A stretch of 64,000 bases of DNA from Culex pipiens pallens (lineage: Eukaryota; Arthropoda; Insecta; Diptera; Culicidae): positions 111,887,068 to 111,951,067 of the forward strand of contig NC_068937.1 of NCBI RefSeq assembly GCF_016801865.2, in the 5' to 3' direction. The translations under genes were made by a program, and so were the position numbers. The notes below the pieces were generated by a model, which had not been told where the DNA came from, did not search any database, and saw only the letters and a program-made list of their open reading frames with translations. Of this stretch, positions 22,172 to 34,948 are shown one piece after another (positions within the stretch are counted from its first letter, which is position 1; the number at the start of each line of letters is the position of its first letter).

Positions 22172-23618
22172 GTGTGGGGGTGGGAAGATAGATTGATTAG
22201 AGTCGTAAATTTTGCGCTTTTGAAAAAAGAAGAAAACCGAAAAACTCCGGAAGATGAAGCGAACAAGTTAATTGAATTGGCGATAACGACCGACTACGGT
22301 AGTTCTTGACTGGGGGAGGTTATGAATGTTAATGAATATTCAAATTATTCAACAAGGCATGGAACGACCAGAACGAGGTGGGAAGGCAAGAATTGATTTT
22401 TATCTATGCAAATATGAATAATCACTGACTAGTTGTGAAGCGTCCACCCCGGCGTGGTGTCTTTGTTGGAGGAATTGTACTGCTGAGCATGAGGAGGAGG
22501 AATAATTTCTAGGCCTCTACCTACAGACACGAATATAGACTACAGCCAAGCTGGATGAGAGGGAAAAGATACTTGAACAGAGACAATTTCCTCTTGAAAT
22601 CCAGAGCGATATCAACCAACCTAAAAAAAATATCTTATTTTTTGAAGGATCAAGTTATTAAAATTGATTTAACATAACTATTACAGTAGTCATATTGGAT
22701 ACAATAAAGAAAATTTATTGTATCACATTCAATCACATTCAAAAGCATGCACATCACCTTCGTAAAAAGACACTAAATATTGCACATTGCATGTACATTT
22801 TTTTCAAACACAAAAAAGTTGCATCCGTCGGGATTCAAAAACCCAGCACAAACAGTAAGGGCTGGTGCCTTAGCCCGCTTGGCCATTAGACCAATAGGGA
22901 CGTGACGTTACATCGTGCTGCCATCTGGTTTTTTTAGTGCAAGAGTGGAAAAGTGCTGAGTCATCGTCTAAAAATAGACAGCAAAATGAAATCGATAAAG
23001 TAGTCGGTGTCGATGGAGAAAAAGTGGAAAACGTGGTCTAAAAATAGCGACAGTAATCACTCTTGTCGGATTGATGTTATTTTTGGGATGAGCGGACCTG
23101 ATTTTTTCTTCGGTACATGGTTTTTGTGAACACGTTTTCTCATACAATATTACATGCTTTTGCTCACAAAGGTGATGTGCATGCTTTTGCATGCGATTTT
23201 ACCGTCGGATTTTTTGCTGCGTACAGAAAAACACCAATTGATAATTGCAAAAAATTGGACCGATTTTTTTTGCTTCAAACTTCAAAAGAGCAGTTTTCTA
23301 ATTATTTTTGACTGTTAAACACTATTAAATTAATTTATTCATTAATTTTTATTTTTCCGAAATATGTTTGAATTGCCTTAAAATAATGCAAAGAATCAAA
23401 AAACTTTTGTCGAAAACATTTTTTCTCAAAATTAGTCGCATTTTTAAGAATGCAACAGCTCAGTTAAACAAAATTTAAGGAATTTATGTCAAAACTAATT
23501 GAAGTACTCAGAAACTGAGCTGATTAAATTATTTTAAAATCTCAAATTTTTTGCAGTGTACTACTGATCATTAAGTAAGAAACTGATAATGTTTTTCAAA
23601 ACGCATAAATATTTTTCT
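22172..23618. other. Intron 5 proximal part: one inverted-repeat element, otherwise unassigned
   Basis: AAAAGCATGCACATCACCTT at about 22742 reappears inverted near 23170 and suggests an element of about 0.5 kb. Within it, 22806-22893 on the minus strand resembles a class II tRNA: A box TGGCCAAGCGG is intact, but the B box is degenerate (GGTTTTTGAATCCC). This is a tRNA-like relic, not a gene. Confidence 0.55.
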
Positions 23619-23796
23619 TAAGGGGTTACACACATGATCCATTCAAAAGATAAATTTCAATCACTCCTGAAAGTTTCATGAAGATATTTTATGATTTAAC
23701 TGAGTTAGAGACGATTTAAGCTCAGAATTTTTCCATGCGCAAAGCAAACTGTCAAACTTTGTAAGCGTTTTTCTCTTAACACTGAGTTGATTTACG

Positions 23797-24078
23797 GGTG
23801 CCACGATATCTCAACACTGCTTTGACCAAACCGGCTCAAAACTTTGGTGAAGACACGTTAAACCGGTCCCGTGTGCATGACGAAGCCCGATTTTGAAATT
23901 TTGAATTTTCAAAAAATACAAAAATAAAAAACTGACGATTTTGTATAAAAATCTATTTTTTTAAATAAACTTTTTGAAAATCGGCCTTCGTCATGCACAC
24001 GGGACCAGTTTAACGTGTCTTCACCAAAGTTTTGAGCCGGTTTGGTCAAAGCAGTGTTGAGATATCGTGGCACCCGTT
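23797..24078. repeat. Inverted repeat, ~100-bp arms
   Basis: 23797-23900 and 23975-24078 are inverted copies sharing GGTGCCACGATATCTCAACA and CCGTGTGCATGACGAAG with few mismatches. The loop is about 75 bp. Confidence 0.92.
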
Positions 24079-25627
24079 TTTTGATACTGCTAACTTCAAA
24101 TAGCTATATCTCGCTAATGATACAACCAAATGTCTTCAAACCTGTTTTGTTAATAGTTGAAATAGTAGTTTATGCAACAAGTTGCAAAAAGAGGAGCAGC
24201 ATTTATTTAGAAAAGTGTTGCTATTCGATTCTGTTATTTTTGGTAGGAAAAAGTAGGCCGTTTCATTTCTTCAGAAGGACAGGAAAAGTTGACAGTTTCA
24301 CAGCGGAATTGCAAAAATGTATATTTTAATGGCCTGAAAACAGTTTTTAAAAAAAGTTGAAGTGTGTGCTCAAACAACCTTTGAAATTTTTGCCGATTTA
24401 CATGAATGTTAAGGGGCTACATACATTTTTTTTAAACTTTTGTTTTGCAATATTTATTTTATTTGACGAAAGCAATAATTTCAGTGAAAAAATATTTGCG
24501 ATAGCAAAAATCGAAAATGTTTATAAATTCAAATAATTTTTAAATCAATCCCAACCCAACATGCTAAAAATGATTCAAAGCCAGTGTTTCTCAACCGGTG
24601 AGAAATTTTGTCATTCTAGGGGGGAATGAGGATTCAAAAAAAATTCAATGACTTTAAACGTATTTGCAAAAAAAAAAACATAAATCAATATTTGACGTTT
24701 CTATGCAAATATCAGTTTCATTTATTAGTAAGAACGACATTAGTTCAACTGTGAAGTTTGACATTTGCAACCTTCAAGCTTAAAAATGTAATTTTCAAGT
24801 AATTTTTTTTTGTGGGATATTGCCTCATTCCAAACATTCCAAGCATTTTTTCATATATTATTATTTTTATTATGAATCAAAGTAGGTATTAGCAGAACAC
24901 TTAATTGCATATTTAACAAGAGAAAATAAACAGAAACAAATTTAATAAAACTGACATGAGATATGTTTTGTGAGATTTTAATTATTAAAAATTTCAGCAA
25001 CTTTTAATTCATAAAAAAAAATGTAGGCGTTGAAAATAAACAAATCTTTAGAAATCTTTAAGTGAAATTTGCGTTCTTATAAAAATGGACAGCAAATGTA
25101 AATCACACATTTTAAAAATTCAAACCTGCGTTGTATGTTCTTCAGTTTATTTCGTAGTTTACACTTCAACTTGTCATGAAAATTGCAATCATTCTGTTAA
25201 CATCTGAAATTTGAAATTATATTTGTGCAATAAAACAATTAACTGCAAAATAAAGGTGGGGAAGGATGGGGACAGGTTTGTGAACATTATCACGATGGGA
25301 CTCATATTTCAACATTTTTCTGATGGGACAAACAAATGTGTCGTTGATTACTGAATTTTTGGAACAAAGTGGTAAATATTATTAGTGTAGGTTAAAGTAA
25401 CACAACAAACGAAGCTATTCCAATATCTAAGTCAAAATCGACAAAAATGCACATGGGAAATTTATGCGAACATGAGCAGTAAATGATCATTATATTTTTT
25501 AATTGTTCAGAGAAAAAAAAGAGTGCAAAAACTCATTGAAATCTTTTTTTGAAAATCTATGTTGTTTCCTAAAACTGCTAGTGTTTGAAAAGCTTACGTT
25601 TGAGAAGCTGCTGAAGATTGATGAATA

Positions 25628-25934
25628 CAGTCAAACCTCTTTTTACGCGACCTTATTTGTTGTGGAGTTTTTTTACTCGGTTTTTTTTTTGTACGCGAAA
25701 AATTCAAAATAACGCGAACCAATTTTGAGCGGTTGAGAGTCTTAACCATTTTGGTCATATTTTGAATAATCTGGCATTTCATTACTATAATTGAACAAAA
25801 TAATAATTCTTTATAAAACTCAAAAATATTGGAAACTTATTTTACGTGAGCAAATTCAAAATAGCGCCAACTTTTTTAATAGAATTTTTACGCGTGAAAC
25901 AAGGTTCAAACAAGGCATAAACAAGGTTTAACTG
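25628..25934. mobile_element. Tc1/mariner-like MITE with TA target
   Basis: The 307-bp element has ends CAGTCAAACCT and CAGTTAAACCT (inverted) with flanking TA. The left subterminal CTCTTTTTACGCG is shared with 41740-42425, so the two belong to one family. Confidence 0.85.
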
Positions 25935-26045
25935 TATAAATGTCATAAAAAAATATTTCTTCATAGCAACTTTTATATCAAAGAACTGGTAAAATCCGAA
26001 AGAATACAAAAACTATTATTCTTGAAAAAAAAAATCAAAGAACTC

Positions 26046-26159
26046 ATATCTGGAGTTTTTTTTTTGAAAAGGTCCAATAAACCAAATTTCCAGCACCCAA
26101 AAAGCAAATACTGAAAATTTGGTTTATTGGACCTTTTCAAAAAAAAAAACTCCAGATAT
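26046..26159. repeat. Near-perfect 48-bp-stem hairpin
   Basis: 26046-26093 and 26111-26159 are almost exact inverted copies with a 17-nt loop. The stem contains GGTCCAATAAACCAAATTT and a long T/A tract. It is close to a microRNA precursor in shape, but the low complexity and mobile-element context argue against that. Confidence 0.9.
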
Positions 26160-26968
26160 AAATTATGTTTATTATTTCAAAAAACAGTTATATACAAATT
26201 AAGGGGTTTCATACATGTAAATTGGCAAAAATGTCAGAAGTTGATTGGATCCCACATTTTAAGCTTTTTCTAAATTCTGTTTCAGGGCATTAAAATACAG
26301 ATTTACATCTATTAATTTAAAATTTCAATTTAATCTGGTTCATCTCGGGATATCGTGGCACCCGTAAATCAACTAGGAGTTTAACAGTTCGCTTTGCACA
26401 TGGCAACATTTTGAAATTAAATCGTCTCTAACTCAGTTAATCACGAAATATCTTCATGAAATTTTCAAGAGTGATTGAAAATCATCTTTTAAGTGGATTT
26501 AATAAATGTTCTCTATAGAATGAAATTTTGTGATTTTCTACATGTATATAACCCCTTAATGATAAATTTTTCGAACATGCTGAATTTTTAATTAAAGTTT
26601 TAAAAGATATTCTAGACCAAAATATGTTATGGCAAGTTTAGAAATTGGTGTTAAATTGTTATAATTTTCACAATTTTACTATTACAACTCAACAAATGAC
26701 AAGCAACAATGTTGATTTCCACTGGAAACAGCGCAATGTGATCCTCAGTCCAGCTCTCGTGGAGAGGGGCTCTAATTCTTGCTGTTTCACTCTACTCTGC
26801 GCAAAGACACCCCGAAGATGGTCATCAATGATGAACGAGTCTTATCAGATAATTAATTTTCTACGAGCGTCTGATAAAATCTTGGTTCATTCCACCGCGC
26901 GGTGTAGTCGTTCACCCCTGGGTTGGGAAGAGTTGGATGAGGAAGGGGCGCTATAAATCAGAACTTAC

Positions 26969-27083
26969 CTCCTTCGTCGGTCATGACCAGGACGGTGGTG
27001 GGCGGGCCGAGCCCTTCCGGATTAAACACCTGGATCGACACCAGATACTGGGTGTACGTTTCCAGGTTGTGAATCTCGTGGCT
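26969..27083 (-). CDS. Exon E: second half of FNIII domain 2
   Basis: This 115-bp exon is too short for a typical ORF scan. I found it by translating the unusually GC-rich stretch between two splice sites. Acceptor is CCATCACAG and donor is GAAGGAG|GTAAGT. It encodes SHEIHNLETYTQYLVSIQVF and then NPEGLGPPTTVLVMTDEG, a textbook FNIII E-to-G strand region (L-x-x-Y-T-x-Y plus NPEGLGPP). The phase (0 in, 1 out) matches exon D and exon F exactly. It sits alone between an 18.4-kb and a 4.8-kb intron. Confidence 0.9.
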
Positions 27084-27242
27084 CTGTGATGGTGGCGGGG
27101 GAGAAAGGAACGAAGAAAGTGTTTGGAATAGTTAGGCTATTTGGTTAAGTTTATGTCCCTTGAATCTGGCTGAAATCGAGGTTGGTGGTAGAAAAAAGAA
27201 ATTGCAAACCATGGTTTCAACACTTCAATAAAAAAACGTTAC

Positions 27243-27978
27243 TTAATCCACCTTTAGGTGGTTGGTGCCTTCCTATCATTTATAGAGTGATTACAATCCC
27301 CTAATGTGTCCACATGGTTTATGGATCTCCCCTAACGTGATCGCAGCACCTAAGAGGTCCTAATAAAAATAAGTGACGAGTAAAAAAAAATAGACTTCCT
27401 ACAGACTTTTTGTCTAGATTATACAGACACCGCCTATCAGGAAAATGGCATCCCTTTACAAGGCTTTTTTCGTGGCGATCAGACGGGACCATTTGAGGTT
27501 ATGTCAATTCAGACCATTTTTAAAACTGCTTGTAATTTTAGATAGGTAAGTCAGATCTTAAAAATTCTTAATCCACAGGAAAGGTCTTCTCATATGCCTT
27601 CTAAAAATATATAACATGTGAGGGTTTCATGAAAAAACCACCCTTTTTACCATAATTTTAATTCAATATGAAACAGTTTTTTTAACATAACTTTTTAAAT
27701 ACATGATAAAACTGCATGAATTTAAATAGCAACTTAAGGGACGTTAAGACGGATCGATTAAAACCATTCCGGCCAAAATCGATTGAGCCTGTGACAAGAT
27801 ATTCCAGTGACATTGATTTGGTACACATGTCTACATACAGCCAAACACACAGACATTTGCTCAGCTGGTGATTCTGAGTCGATATGTACAAATGAAGGTA
27901 GGTCTAGGAGGTCTAACTAAAAAGTTCGTTTTTCGAGTGATTTTATAGCCTTTCCTCATTAAAGTGAGGAAGGCAAAA
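27243..27978. mobile_element. Hairpin-capped element, copy 3
   Basis: It runs from TTAATCCACCTTTAGGTGG to GTGAGGAAGGCAAAA and is colinear with the inverted copy at 9605-10601, minus the 263-bp insertion there. Confidence 0.82.
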
Positions 27979-29442
27979 AAGTTGTAACATGCATTATACA
28001 CCTGTCCACCTCTTATAGCACCATTAGTTTTCAAAAATCTAGGTCTAGTAAAAATTTGAAAAAAGATGCCTGATTTCAATACTTTTAAAAAAGTATCACA
28101 AATAATTTGTTCATTGTTGCAGTTGTGAAAATATATAAGAATTCCTGAAAGAAAAAAAAACTATTTTTTTTTTTGGTCTTTTTCAACTTTTGGCCGGAAA
28201 GTAATTATTTTTTAATTATCCTTAGAGTGCACTATTTGGTTAAAAAGACAAAATTAAACGGTATTCAATTTAATGTTAATAGTAAAAGTAATAGATTGTA
28301 CACATTTTACAAGATGGGTGGCCTGAATATGGGGATTATCCGAAGATAATCGAGTCTGCACTGTTATTATTTAAACACGGAATCTCTTTAAATAGGCGTA
28401 AAATGGCATTTAAAAAATTGGCATTAAAGTCCAGTACTAAAACAAAGTCTGAAATTTAAGCTGCTCAGCATTAAACTGAATGTTAAAATTTATTTTTATT
28501 ATCCTGATGGAAAATATTAAATTATTTAATTATAGTCCACTTGAAAATTGGATCAAGTTTCAGCGCAAAATTGCCAAATAAAAAAATGTGTGCGGATGCT
28601 CTAGGATCAAATTTCCAGAAAGAAACCAACACAAAACCTTCATTACCGGTAGAATCGCGCATCATATGGTTGAGCCATACTCAATGGACCAAACCTGGCT
28701 AGCTGCATAATTGATTGATTAGCATCGATCCCTTTCCGCTGACCTGTTTGTTTTCCATCAGTCGGATACTCTGCAGGACGTGCCCGTGCTATCTTGTCGC
28801 AGATCGGTCTCTGATTAAAATTCCCTGTGGCAATTTGTTGCACCTGCAGACAACATTACACGGGGATTTTTGTTGAATATCTCAGGATTAAAATCGATTT
28901 TTTAAGATCTGCGAAGGTCAAAATGCCCAAACTCGACCTGCGACAAGATAGCACGATCGGGGCGAGCTTTCAGATAGACCTGTTACAGGGAAAATTGGAA
29001 TCGTCCCACTTAATGCTACTAACGAGCTCAATGCAGTGCAGCTTTGCTATGTGTTTGTTACCCCGGGTTGGAATTGTGTGCGACGTCACCATGGAAACTT
29101 GAGTCGAGAGAGAAGTTGACCGGAAATATTTGCACCGAGAAAGTTTGGCGATTAAGAGTTCGACTAAGTAAAATTAAGAGACGTGCATAACGGGAAGAAT
29201 TCATGTTCATGTTGTCTGAGCAATTCTCCGGAATTCTTTCATTCAAAAACGCTGTACTAGAAGATCAAAAAAGAGATCTTTGAAACTGTGACCTACTAAG
29301 AGCAAATCATATTTGGCGGAGTTAGATTTTTTTAAAGATCATAGTGTCGACTCTCCCTCTGTGTGTCGATATAGAAGGGACCGTCAAGAGCGGAAGGTAT
29401 CAATTTATAGAACGAAAAATCAAAGCATGCTATTGAAGGGGC
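27979..29442. other. Intron 4 sequence, mostly unassigned
   Basis: Only the partial dispersed repeat at 28860-28990 is recognised. There is an isolated GAGCAATTCTCC at about 29218, which matches a foldback terminus without any body. No coding exon fits the gene's phases here. Confidence 0.5.
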
Positions 29443-29854
29443 TAGAGCGTCAAATTTCCCGGGGTTACAGAATTCCCGGGAAACGGGAAATTTTTAATAA
29501 ATTTCCCGGGAAATCCCGGGAAATTTTAAATTTAACGAAAATTATTCTGATCCTGTTTCTGATCAATATTTTGCAACAAAATTGTAGAACAGTAACTTTC
29601 AAAATGAGTGTGAGGATCAATTAATGGCTTGATTGCTTGTAAAAAATCATACAACTTTAAGAAAATATATACACCCAACCGGCGGTCGCATGATTTTGAT
29701 GCATGGCAGCATGAAAGTATATCAGAATCTGCATGAAAACTGACCTCATGCATTTTTTGCGATATAGGGGTATGACATTTTTGCCCGTTACCGACAATTA
29801 TCGACATTACCGACGGCAGATTGATTGTATTGCAGAAAAAAAACCTTAACAGAA

Positions 29855-29925
29855 CGAGTATTGAACCATCAACTTCTAGGTTGCTGATCCGACACGCTAC
29901 CACCGCGCCATGGACGCTTGATGAA
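29855..29925 (-). mobile_element. tRNA-like (SINE) relic
   Basis: Read on the minus strand it has A box TGGCGCGGTGG and a B-box-like GGTTCAATACT at tRNA spacing, about 70 nt in all. Pairing is imperfect and the flanks are repeat DNA, so I treat it as a SINE fragment. Confidence 0.6.
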
Positions 29926-30478
29926 TGGTGAGGGACAGAGCGCGAACATAATGTTCTCTCTAGATTGTTGCTCGGGGACGCGCCAGCATTCTATGTGTTG
30001 GTGAGAACTGCAGATCGCTGACGTGTTTACACGCGGGCAAAAATGATCTATGTGCTTGCTGCAAAAAAAGTAATAAAATATAACATTTTCTGCAGCAAAT
30101 TCACTGTTGCAGATTTTGAGATATATTTTTCGTTTGGGTGTAAAAAAATTTTTTTGATGCTGTCTTTCAAATCGTATCAAATCAAAAAAAATATTTTGTT
30201 AAGAAGATTTTTTTAGTCAAAGTGCTTGGACAGTAAAAATCTATGCTCCACAACCATAAAATAACTTTTAAATTTGTCTCAGTGACCATACAGTTAAAAA
30301 GAAAAAAAAAAACAATCACAACTCAAAGTTTTCAGGTATTTGTAGCGAGTTTTTGAAATACGGTTGCATTCTTTGGGTAAATTTCATAAAATACGACGTT
30401 TTTATAAATGATTTTTCATGGCTTCATAAAGTGTAAAAGTGGTTGACATTATGTGACATTTTTTCATATTTAACCCTC

Positions 30479-30925
30479 CCCGGGCAGACGGTAATAACAA
30501 AATTCATGCCATTTCAATAACAAATACTGTTAAAATAACAAAAAAAGTTATGGAATATTCATACAAAATCCATTTTTGCATAAGAGCTTAATAACAGTTT
30601 ATGTTATTATATCCAAATTTGTTATTGGTCTGATATTGGTTGAATGCCAAAACAACTTTGGAATAACATTTATTGCTATGGAAAAATAACTCCAATTGTT
30701 ATTGGGATGATCGGATTAGTTGTTAAAATAACAAAAAAGAATAACAAAGATTTGTTCGAAGAATAACGGAAAATGTTATTAGTCTGTTATTGCAATAACA
30801 AACCAATAACAAAAAAATCATAACGGCGAATAACAAATATTGTTATAAATAACATAAAATGTTATTGGCCTAGAATTTTCAAATAACAAAAAATGTTATT
30901 CCCACGTTATTTCCGTATGCTCGGG
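30479..30925. mobile_element. AATAAC-word MITE, copy 2 (complete ends)
   Basis: The ends are CCCGGGCAGACGG and, inverted, CCCGAGCATACGG. The interior is dominated by AATAAC/GTTATT. It is colinear with 5205-5620. The termini resemble those of the different element at 59119-60415. Confidence 0.88.
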
Positions 30926-31798
30926 TCAAACGACCTTGGACGCTTACGTGCTTCATTAATTTATAACTTCAAAGTGTAATTTCTCGAAATGTTTCAAACA
31001 AATATCTTCTATCATAACCCTTTTTGAAAAATTGTATTATATCAATTCAGTTTTCATCCAATTTGGCCAAGGTAAACAAAAATGCTGAAAATAATTCAAT
31101 TTTGATCTTGGCTGGAAGAGGTAAATATCTTATTTTAAAATGATATAACAAAAAATTCGTTAAAATAGGTTGGGCGTCATCCATACCATCCATACTTTAT
31201 GGATGAAACCTTGTCAAAATAATAGCGAAGTTTTTGTTGCCCAACATATAAGCAAACAAATAAATATTATCTGAATTCAACCATTCAATTCTGAATTCAA
31301 TATTTACAGACAAGCTGATTAGTTCAATATGAACAGTAGATTGAAGGGAATCAAATCAAATCAGGTTCTGTAATTATTTTTTTTTTTTATAATTTCAAAG
31401 CATTGGCGCCAAAAAAGGTAGGCAAATGTATACTTCCACATGTATTTCGGGAATTTCCGGGAAATCTACAAATTTCCCGGGAAACGGGAAATATATTTTT
31501 CGGGAAATCCCGGGAATTCCCGGGAATTTTTTTCCCGGGACGGGAAATTGGACGCTCTAGAAGGGGCTGAAAAATTAATTGACAGATTGATATCCTGAAG
31601 GTCAATAGCCAGAGAGACTCGAAAAACTTTGAAAAAACGATCGAAAATAAACCCCTCATTCACAGATGAAAATCTGATTTGAAATCGAAAATTACTTTAT
31701 TGATATTGCGATAAAGTTTTATTTTTCGAGGTAAATTCAACTGGTTTGATTTTTACAAAAAAAAAAATGCAAATTTTAAAGCTTTTTTGTCGTTAGTA

Positions 31799-33840
31799 AG
31801 GCCGTTGCAAATATTTATGGAAATGTATGTCCCTCGACTCTGACCAAAGTCGAAGGGGAGGGTGGAGGGGTGCGCAAAAAAAAGTGTATGAGCAATTCCA
31901 GCTCAAATCAGGATTTTTTCTGGTGCTTTTGTACCCGACCCTCTCCGATTTCAATGAAACTTTGTAGATATGTTATCCTAGGCCTATATAAGCCATTTTT
32001 GTGTATATGGAGCCAATAGTAATCGAAAATAACATTTGAGAAGGGCGTAAGGTATTTAAACATTTTTGTATTTTGTAATTTAAAAATAACTGTATCTCGA
32101 AGCCGTTGCGTCGTATCAAAAAGTGGTCAAAGACAAACTTATAGGAAATTGGATGGGCTTTCTGAAAAAAATACACTGAAACAAAAATACACGCCACATC
32201 TATGAGATTTTTTGATTTTTAGGTCTAAAACTTAAATTTAAAGATGATGTCACGATTTTTTTTTCGTTAAAATTTTTTGAGGACATAGCCTCAAATATAA
32301 CCAAAAGACTGACGGAAAATGCAGGATGGTGTGTCTCTCCTAAAAAAATACAAAAATCATTTACTAAAACTGTTTTTTTTTAAGTGGTCTAAACGTCAAA
32401 ATTTTTGAAAACCGGTAGTGGGAATCAATTTTCCAGACAATTTTACATAAAAGTCTCCATATTGACCATTGTCCTATGTCCAATCCTTGGGAAGATACAG
32501 CGGTTTTAAAAATGAATATGTTGAAAAAACGTTTTTTTTTGTGGTTTTTGGCAATTTCTATATGACAGATTTGGTTTTTCAGTCTCGTAAATATTTTTAC
32601 CGGAAAGCTCGTCCAAATTTACTATCCTGGTTTCTACCACACTGAAAAAAAATTCTATTTACAGTTATAAGCAATGAAATGAAGCTTATATCTGTAAGCT
32701 CTTACATCCAATTGAAATGCTATCAAAGGCAAACTTATGGAAAATTGGACGAGCTTTCCGTTAAAAATATTTACGAGACTGAAAAATCAAATCTGTCATA
32801 TAGAAATTGCCAAAAACCACCAAAAAACCGTTTTTTCAACATTTTCATTTTTAAAACCGCTGTATCTTGCCAGGATTGCTACTTTTATGTAAAATTGTCT
32901 GGGAAATTGATTCCCACTACCGGTTTTCAAAAACTTTAACGTTCAGACCACTTTTCAAAAAAAAAACAGTTTTAGTAAATGATTTTTGTATTTTTTTAGG
33001 AGAAACATAGCATCCTGCATTTTCGTCAGTCTTTTGGTTATATTTTAGGTTATTTCCTCAAAACTTTTGAACGAAAAAAATCGTGACATCACCTTTAAAT
33101 GTAAGTTTTAGACTTAAAAATCAAAAAGTCTCATAGATGTGGCGTGTATTTTTGTTTCAGTGTATTTTTTTCAGAAAGCCCGTCCAATTTCCTACAAGTT
33201 TGTCTTTGACCACTTTTTGATACGACGCAACGGCTTTGAGATACAGTAATTTTTAAATTACAAAATACAAAAATATTTAAATACCTTACGCCCTTCTCAA
33301 AAGTTATTTTCGAGTACTATTGGCTCCATATACACAAAAATGGCTTATATAGGCCCAGGATAACATGTCTACAATGTTTTATTGAAATCGGAGAGGGTCG
33401 GGTACAAAAGTACCAGAAAAATTCCTGATTTGAGCTGGAATTGCTCGTATCCAAATTAAAACTATAAGCAATACTTTCAACATTTCAATGATAGAAGTGT
33501 TTTAAAATGCATTTTATACCAGTCTAGTTGTTTTGTAATCACAAATTTTTAAAACTCTTAGCACGAAATTTTTTTTCGCGGCAATAAAACTTTTTGCAGA
33601 ACTGTACCCTCGGAATTAAAAAAATATATTGAAATTTTTGTTCGAGCCCTGGCATGCTAAATATAATTTAAATGCAGGAAAATCCAATTTCGAGTGTTTT
33701 CAATTGATTTCACTTCTATTTCCATTAAAATTTTGAAGTTTTTTGATTTTTTTTATATACATGGTTTATTGTGCTGAATTTGAAGGGGTGGGGGAGGGAA
33801 GGGGGCGACATAAACTTTTTAAAAATATTTGCAACGGCCT
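31799..33840. mobile_element. Element with AGGCCGTTGCAAATATTT inverted ends
   Basis: The outer 18-bp TIRs are at 31799 and 33823-33840, next to G-rich segments (GGGGAGGGTGG and GGGTGGGGGAGGG). Degenerate relatives of this end recur at 56890, 57170 and 63425. It contains the foldback insertion 31890-33446. Confidence 0.75.
31890..33446. mobile_element. 1.56-kb near-palindromic foldback with 4-bp TSD
   Basis: The ends are GAGCAATTCC, and the target duplication is GTAT at 31886-31889 and 33447-33450. The arms of about 730-750 bp (to about 32640 and from about 32715) are inverted copies with scattered differences, and the central spacer is only about 70 bp. 4386-5190 is a relative of one arm. 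Confidence 0.95.
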
Positions 33841-34155
33841 AATTGCTCAATTGTGGAAATACTTTTATTATTTAAACAAAAAGACTTTAGGTGAATTTGT
33901 CTCGGAATCGGTAAACTTTCAAAATTCCTTAATTTCTGTAAAGTACTGTTTGAGTTTTAATCCAATTTTGAAAAATAAAATAACAACAAATTTCAACCGT
34001 TTTTTCAAAGTTTAAAAAAAAGTTTTTCATATTGACAACACTGGCAGTGTTGCCAGAACAAATTTGAAAAAAATCTTGCCAGGTAACTTTGACTTTTTTT
34101 ATTATTTGAAAATTTCAGTAAAATTTCAACGAATTCAGCAAAATAAAATGAATGT

Positions 34156-34948
34156 AAGCATAAGCATAAGCATAGGTGCCCACCCGCAGTTGCTACTCCG
34201 TTATTGACCAGGACCTCCAGAAGTTACATCCACGAGCCGTGGAAGATGAGTGGGTGCTATCTTTCCTCGCTTCGCAACTTCTCAAAGGCCCCTATCATGC
34301 TAATCAATACCGGCGCCGGCCACGACCAGTGGTAGGGTCACGGGGAAGTGGATGGGAATGTTAGTCCGATACTTGAGTGATAGAGACCGCCCAATCGACT
34401 GCATCTCCGACAAAGTATCACATGAGTTTTGAGGGGGTTAGTAGATGGGTATGAGTTCAGGATTCACGAGTGGCAGTGATGTGACCATGAGCATTTTGTT
34501 TATCGGTTGAAATTTTTGAATCTTAGGCAGCCGGCTGCGGAAAGATAGATAATTGATTATTTAAAAAGTTTTTTTTTTTTTATCGAACGCGTGCCAGCCG
34601 AGCAGTAGTGCTATGGGCTGGACTTATCAGTATATTTTTACTGTTTTACAATTTAGATAACGCGAGCAAATTTCAAAAATAGTAAATAAATAACGCTTTA
34701 CTCTTCATAAAATCGATAGTTTGATGAGTTAATATTAAAACTGCCAGTTGGAATAAATTTGTACGATCATTTACGACGAAAATTATCGCGAAAAAAAAAA
34801 CAGGACTGCGCGTTCCCAGAAGCACTGCACTTATGATGACATTATTCAATTATAATAACCACTCACCCAAGCACACAAACAGCGACACAAAAGAAATGAA
34901 AATGAGCATGCAAAAACAAGACAGCGCGTCCTCGTGGTCAGCGCACTC
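34156..34948 (-). mobile_element. Retroelement with 24-bp target duplication
   Basis: The 793-bp insert lies between 34132-34155 and 34949-34972, which match over 24 bp with one mismatch. On the minus strand it ends in an iterated CTTATG repeat, typical of the 3' tail of some non-LTR elements. It is non-coding, so it is a SINE or a 5'-truncated LINE fragment. Confidence 0.88.

Larger units (their letters stand above)
23619..26556. mobile_element. 2.9-kb foldback mosaic
   Basis: It starts AAGGGGTTACACACATG, and an inverted relative of that start ends it near 26556. 23640-23810 matches 26350-26530 inverted, sharing CACGATATC and TAACTCAGTTA. Further internal copies of the end start near 24411 and 26201, so it looks like two related elements nested in one another. 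A TA-type MITE lies inside at 25628-25934. Confidence 0.75.
29443..31559. mobile_element. hAT-like element with CCCGGGAAAT subterminal words
   Basis: The 2117-bp insert is flanked by perfect 8-bp duplications GAAGGGGC (29435-29442 and 31560-31567). The ends are TAGAGCGTC inverted. About 90-120 bp at each end is packed with the words CCCGGGAAA and ACGGGAAAT. It carries a tRNA-like relic near 29850-29925 (minus) and a nested MITE at 30479-30925. No transposase reading frame is visible. Confidence 0.93.

Noticed and set aside
26046..26159. microRNA precursor
   Set aside because: The stem is perfect but contains long A/T runs, and it lies inside a mobile foldback; no conserved mature arm can be argued.
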